Positions 51,880 through 53,893 of a DNA stretch of 53,893 bases are shown piece by piece (position 1 is the first letter of the stretch; the number at the start of each line of letters is the position of its first letter). The DNA is from JAWKTM01 sp041399085. GTDB lineage: Bacteria; Planctomycetota; Planctomycetia; Pirellulales; Pirellulaceae. The stretch is from positions 1-53,893 of the forward strand of contig JAWKTM010000052.1 of assembly GCA_041399085.1 (NCBI GenBank). Reading direction: 5' to 3'. Made by a program: the position numbers and the translations under genes. The notes beneath the pieces were generated by a model. It saw only the letters and a list, made by a program, of their open reading frames with translations, had not been told where the DNA came from and ran no database searches.

Positions 51880-52755
51880 TCAGCCTGACAAAGGCTCCGC
51901 CACGGCCAACCGAACAGAAAACGGCCCGACATCCATCGAGAAGCCGGGCCGGTAGCCGCGATTTGGCGCGTAATCATAAAAGCTTGCGCCACAACCAGCA
52001 AGGGCATCCGAAGCCTCGTAATCACCATGAGTCAACCCGCCTTCCCAGCCCACGCCAAGCCCTGGAACTCGGCTACGATTTCCCGCGCACGATTCGTCCC
52101 GCAATCCATCCGCTTTCCCGGAAAACATCGCGCCGCGAGTTGTACGGCAAAGGTGAAACGAACGCTGAAACTGCTTGCGCGGCAGATGATCGCGGTAGTC
52201 GGCTCGGTATCGGAGGTCCGGTTGACGGGACATGACGCCGAACGAATGCACCGAGCGGGGCCAGCCGCCAGCCTGTCGCAGGAACTCGTGCTTGTACATC
52301 ATCCACACGATGGCGAGTAAGGCGACGAACGCAGCCACGGAAAACGCAAGCTGTATCTTCCTTCCAGCCGCCATGAATGAAGAGCGGTGAAAGGCAGGGA
52401 CAGTCACGGCCAGAATGAACCCACCCAAACCACCGCAGACCGTCCCAGCAAAGTCGCCATGTCCGTGTAGATACCCAGTCAGCCATCCCGCAAACGCGAA
52501 ATAGGCGATTGCGAATACGCCATACGCGAAGCCTGACTCGCAAGATGCAGAATTGGAAAGCGTCCCGCTGGTCGAATCGCGACCGTTTGCGAAGCCGCGA
52601 AGATAGATCGCCGTGCCGTTGGCGATCACTAAGCCGACCACGCCACCAATCGCGCTGCCGAAATCCTCTTGCTGGCCGCCGCCCAGCCACGCAAGGAACG
52701 CGCCAGCAATCGCACCTGCTCCGGTGGCCAACAAGATAAAGAGCGCCCAGTTCAT
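51880..52755 (-). CDS. Hypothetical membrane protein
   Basis: ATG 52755 (MNWALFILLATGAGAIAGAF) opens a 291-aa frame. The first 165 residues carry about five hydrophobic segments (GSAIGGVVGLVIANGTAIYL, FAYGVFAIAYFAFAGWLTGY, GTVCGGLGGFILAVTVPAFH, QLAFSVAAFVALLAIVWMMY). After HEFLRQAGGWP the composition changes to polar and Arg/Ser/Gly-rich, which may mean a frame shift or a true soluble tail. No family is recognised, and its upstream open codons to 52896 look untranslated. Confidence 0.5.
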   Translation of the reverse strand: MNWALFILLATGAGAIAGAFLAWLGGGQQEDFGSAIGGVVGLVIANGTAIYLRGFANGRDSTSGTLSNSASCESGFAYGVFAIAYFAFAGWLTGYLHGHGDFAGTVCGGLGGFILAVTVPAFHRSSFMAAGRKIQLAFSVAAFVALLAIVWMMYKHEFLRQAGGWPRSVHSFGVMSRQPDLRYRADYRDHLPRKQFQRSFHLCRTTRGAMFSGKADGLRDESCAGNRSRVPGLGVGWEGGLTHGDYEASDALAGCGASFYDYAPNRGYRPGFSMDVGPFSVRLAVAEPLSG

Positions 52756-52858
52756 GTAAGTGACGTCCGTACTGGCGTCGCGTGTTCGATAGAGACTAAA
52801 ACCACGCCGTCGATCTTGGCCACGCCATGGCGTCCATGACATCGCGTGCTGCTGGTTG

Positions 52859-53506
52859 CTACCGATTGGCCCGCAGTGCGTTTCCTGACAACGCATTCAG
52901 CTTATCGGCAGTCGGTTGGTCCAGGTAGAACCAAATCGATGCCTGACCATTGTCCTTGTCGTAGAACCGCTTCCCATCGCGTTCGATGTCGCGCATGACC
53001 GCGCTGATGGTCTTCGGATCGGCCCAGTCGTCGTCGACCGGAATCTCGAAGTGCCGCGGTTGTCCATCGACGGTGTACTTCAGCCAAGCCGTTTCATTCT
53101 CGATGTCAACGAAGTCCTCCGCGTCGGCAATCAAGTGGGGTATGCCAGCGACACGACATAGATTCTCGACGATCATCACATAAGAACCAGTGTCTTCGAT
53201 GCATTCCACATCGAAGTTCCATGCTCTGTCGCAAACATTCCGTCCCCACGGTTCGCGTTCGACTTCGGAACCGAGCATGAATAAGAGCGTGTCGTACGGT
53301 TGGTTCTCGTACTCTTGGCGATCGCATGAGTACAGCAAGTCGTCAACCGTAACTCCGTCGTTGAGTTCCAGGCCCAATTGCGCGAGCGTCTCTAGTTGCT
53401 CTTCTAGCGTAACCGTCGGCCTGCTGGGTTGTGGATCCACGGTGGGCTGTTGCTGACGACCAGTGAAAGGAAGCAACGCGCACAGCCATTGGAATAATCT
53501 TTTCAT
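52859..53506 (-). CDS. Hypothetical protein with N-terminal membrane-type leader
   Basis: ATG 53506 (MKRLFQWLCALLPFTGRQQQ) opens a 215-aa protein with a short hydrophobic, basic N-terminus. The rest is soluble and acidic, with VTLEEQLETLAQLGLELNDG, LLFMLGSEVEREPWGRNVCD, VMIVENLCRVAGIPHLIADA and IWFYLDQPTADKLNALSGNA. I recognise no family. The frame continues upstream to 53677 without a ribosome-binding site. It ends near the start of the membrane gene on the same strand. Confidence 0.6.
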   Translation of the reverse strand: MKRLFQWLCALLPFTGRQQQPTVDPQPSRPTVTLEEQLETLAQLGLELNDGVTVDDLLYSCDRQEYENQPYDTLLFMLGSEVEREPWGRNVCDRAWNFDVECIEDTGSYVMIVENLCRVAGIPHLIADAEDFVDIENETAWLKYTVDGQPRHFEIPVDDDWADPKTISAVMRDIERDGKRFYDKDNGQASIWFYLDQPTADKLNALSGNALRANR

Positions 53507-53657
53507 CGCGAGCCTCGACGGGTCGAATTGCCGAAGTAACCGAGTGGTACGGAATGAGTGATTGTGGAAGGCCCCAAGTCTCGAAGAACCGGCGAAACGA
53601 GATTCAGCCGTTAAACCCATTGTCAATTTCGACGCAATATGCATGCTGACTCGTTGC

Positions 53658-53893
53658 TTACTCGCCATCGCCTTCACCGTCGATAAAGTCGATGGAAACT
53701 ATCTGTGGGACATCGCCAGCATATTGGCAGTAGACGTCATAAATCCCATCGCCACGACCAGTGCGGCATACAAACATTAAAGGGTAATCATCATTGCCCA
53801 CGGGCATGAAATCCCATTGCGTGTCCATGAAAATTGCGCGGTCAAAGCTATTGTTGGTCTGGACACGGAAGTACAGAAACGGATAGTTCGCGT
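53658..53893 (-). CDS. Hypothetical protein, C-terminal part (runs off the right edge)
   Basis: A minus-strand frame enters at the right edge and ends at TAA 53658-53660. The visible 77 residues include YFRVQTNNSFDRAIFMDTQW, then MFVCRTGRGDGIYDVYCQYA and VSIDFIDGEGDGE. The pattern GRGDGIYDVY followed by a final hydrophobic strand resembles the C-terminus of DUF4241 proteins, which I offer only as a possibility. The start lies outside the window. Confidence 0.5.
   Translation of the reverse strand, partial: ANYPFLYFRVQTNNSFDRAIFMDTQWDFMPVGNDDYPLMFVCRTGRGDGIYDVYCQYAGDVPQIVSIDFIDGEGDGE

Noticed and set aside
1..53893. tRNA or rRNA genes
   Set aside because: I looked through the intergenic stretches for tRNA-like cloverleaf ends and conserved arms and found none that I could support by eye.

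Overview
The window looks like a chromosomal segment of a planctomycete, probably of the Pirellula/Rhodopirellula type. The evidence is the mix of lineage-typical families: a DUF1559 protein with a type II secretion-like N-terminal methylation helix, a DUF1501 protein with a Tat signal, a BBP7-type outer-membrane beta-barrel, a SecDF fusion next to YajC, Tat-exported Gfo/Idh/MocA and several Uma2 proteins. This assignment is inferred from protein families, not from a marker gene.

Layout. 1-3.4 kb: minus-strand heavy-metal RND efflux module (CusA-like, running off the left edge; CusB-like; a His-rich exported protein). 3.6-13.4 kb: housekeeping genes (truA, asd, glgC, nagA), an SGNH hydrolase, a BBP7 barrel protein, a low-complexity lipoprotein and a HemP-like peptide. 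13.5-16.4 kb: DUF1559 and DUF1501 genes, both frameshifted. 16.6-21.8 kb: a PD-(D/E)XK-like protein, a large exported protein, recG and an M42 aminopeptidase. 21.8-24.1 kb: a repeat-rich island with REP-like palindromes, a composite module in direct repeat, and a perfect 6 x 41-bp tandem array, surrounding one fibronectin type III gene. 24.1-28.1 kb: DUF2752, a lipoprotein, a MocA oxidoreductase, a broken membrane protein and Uma2. 28.3-32.3 kb: a stretch where glycyl-tRNA synthetase, a second Uma2, a TIM-barrel isomerase and a DUF433/DUF5615 pair are all broken by single-base shifts. 32.3-40.5 kb: an ABC exporter, a ferredoxin gene in two pieces, an rluB-pyrK overlap, a membrane protein, dtd, a PEP-hydrolase-family TIM barrel and a truncated Uma2. 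40.5-47.4 kb: a Tm-1-like protein, an HpcH/HpaI aldolase, a VWA protein, an alpha/beta hydrolase and a LysM protein. 47.7-53.9 kb: secDF and yajC with their terminator, then exported or membrane hypotheticals.

How the genes relate. The CusBA genes with the His-rich periplasmic protein form a metal-export unit. yajC and secDF form the accessory translocon operon. rluB and pyrK are translationally coupled. The PEP-hydrolase-like TIM barrel and the Tm-1-like protein are a recurrent pair in other bacteria, here separated by a truncated Uma2 gene. The DUF433/DUF5615 pair has the coupled layout of a toxin-antitoxin module.

Caution. Many frame breaks are single-base changes, often in short homopolymers, and cluster at 13.6-16.3, 26.6-32.3 and 34.3-34.9 kb, while genes as long as 1193 codons elsewhere are intact. 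Because one victim is the normally essential glycyl-tRNA synthetase, uncorrected sequencing indels are at least as likely as real gene decay. The most unusual structure is the repeat island at 21.8-24.1 kb, especially the 41-bp array whose hairpin arms change together.
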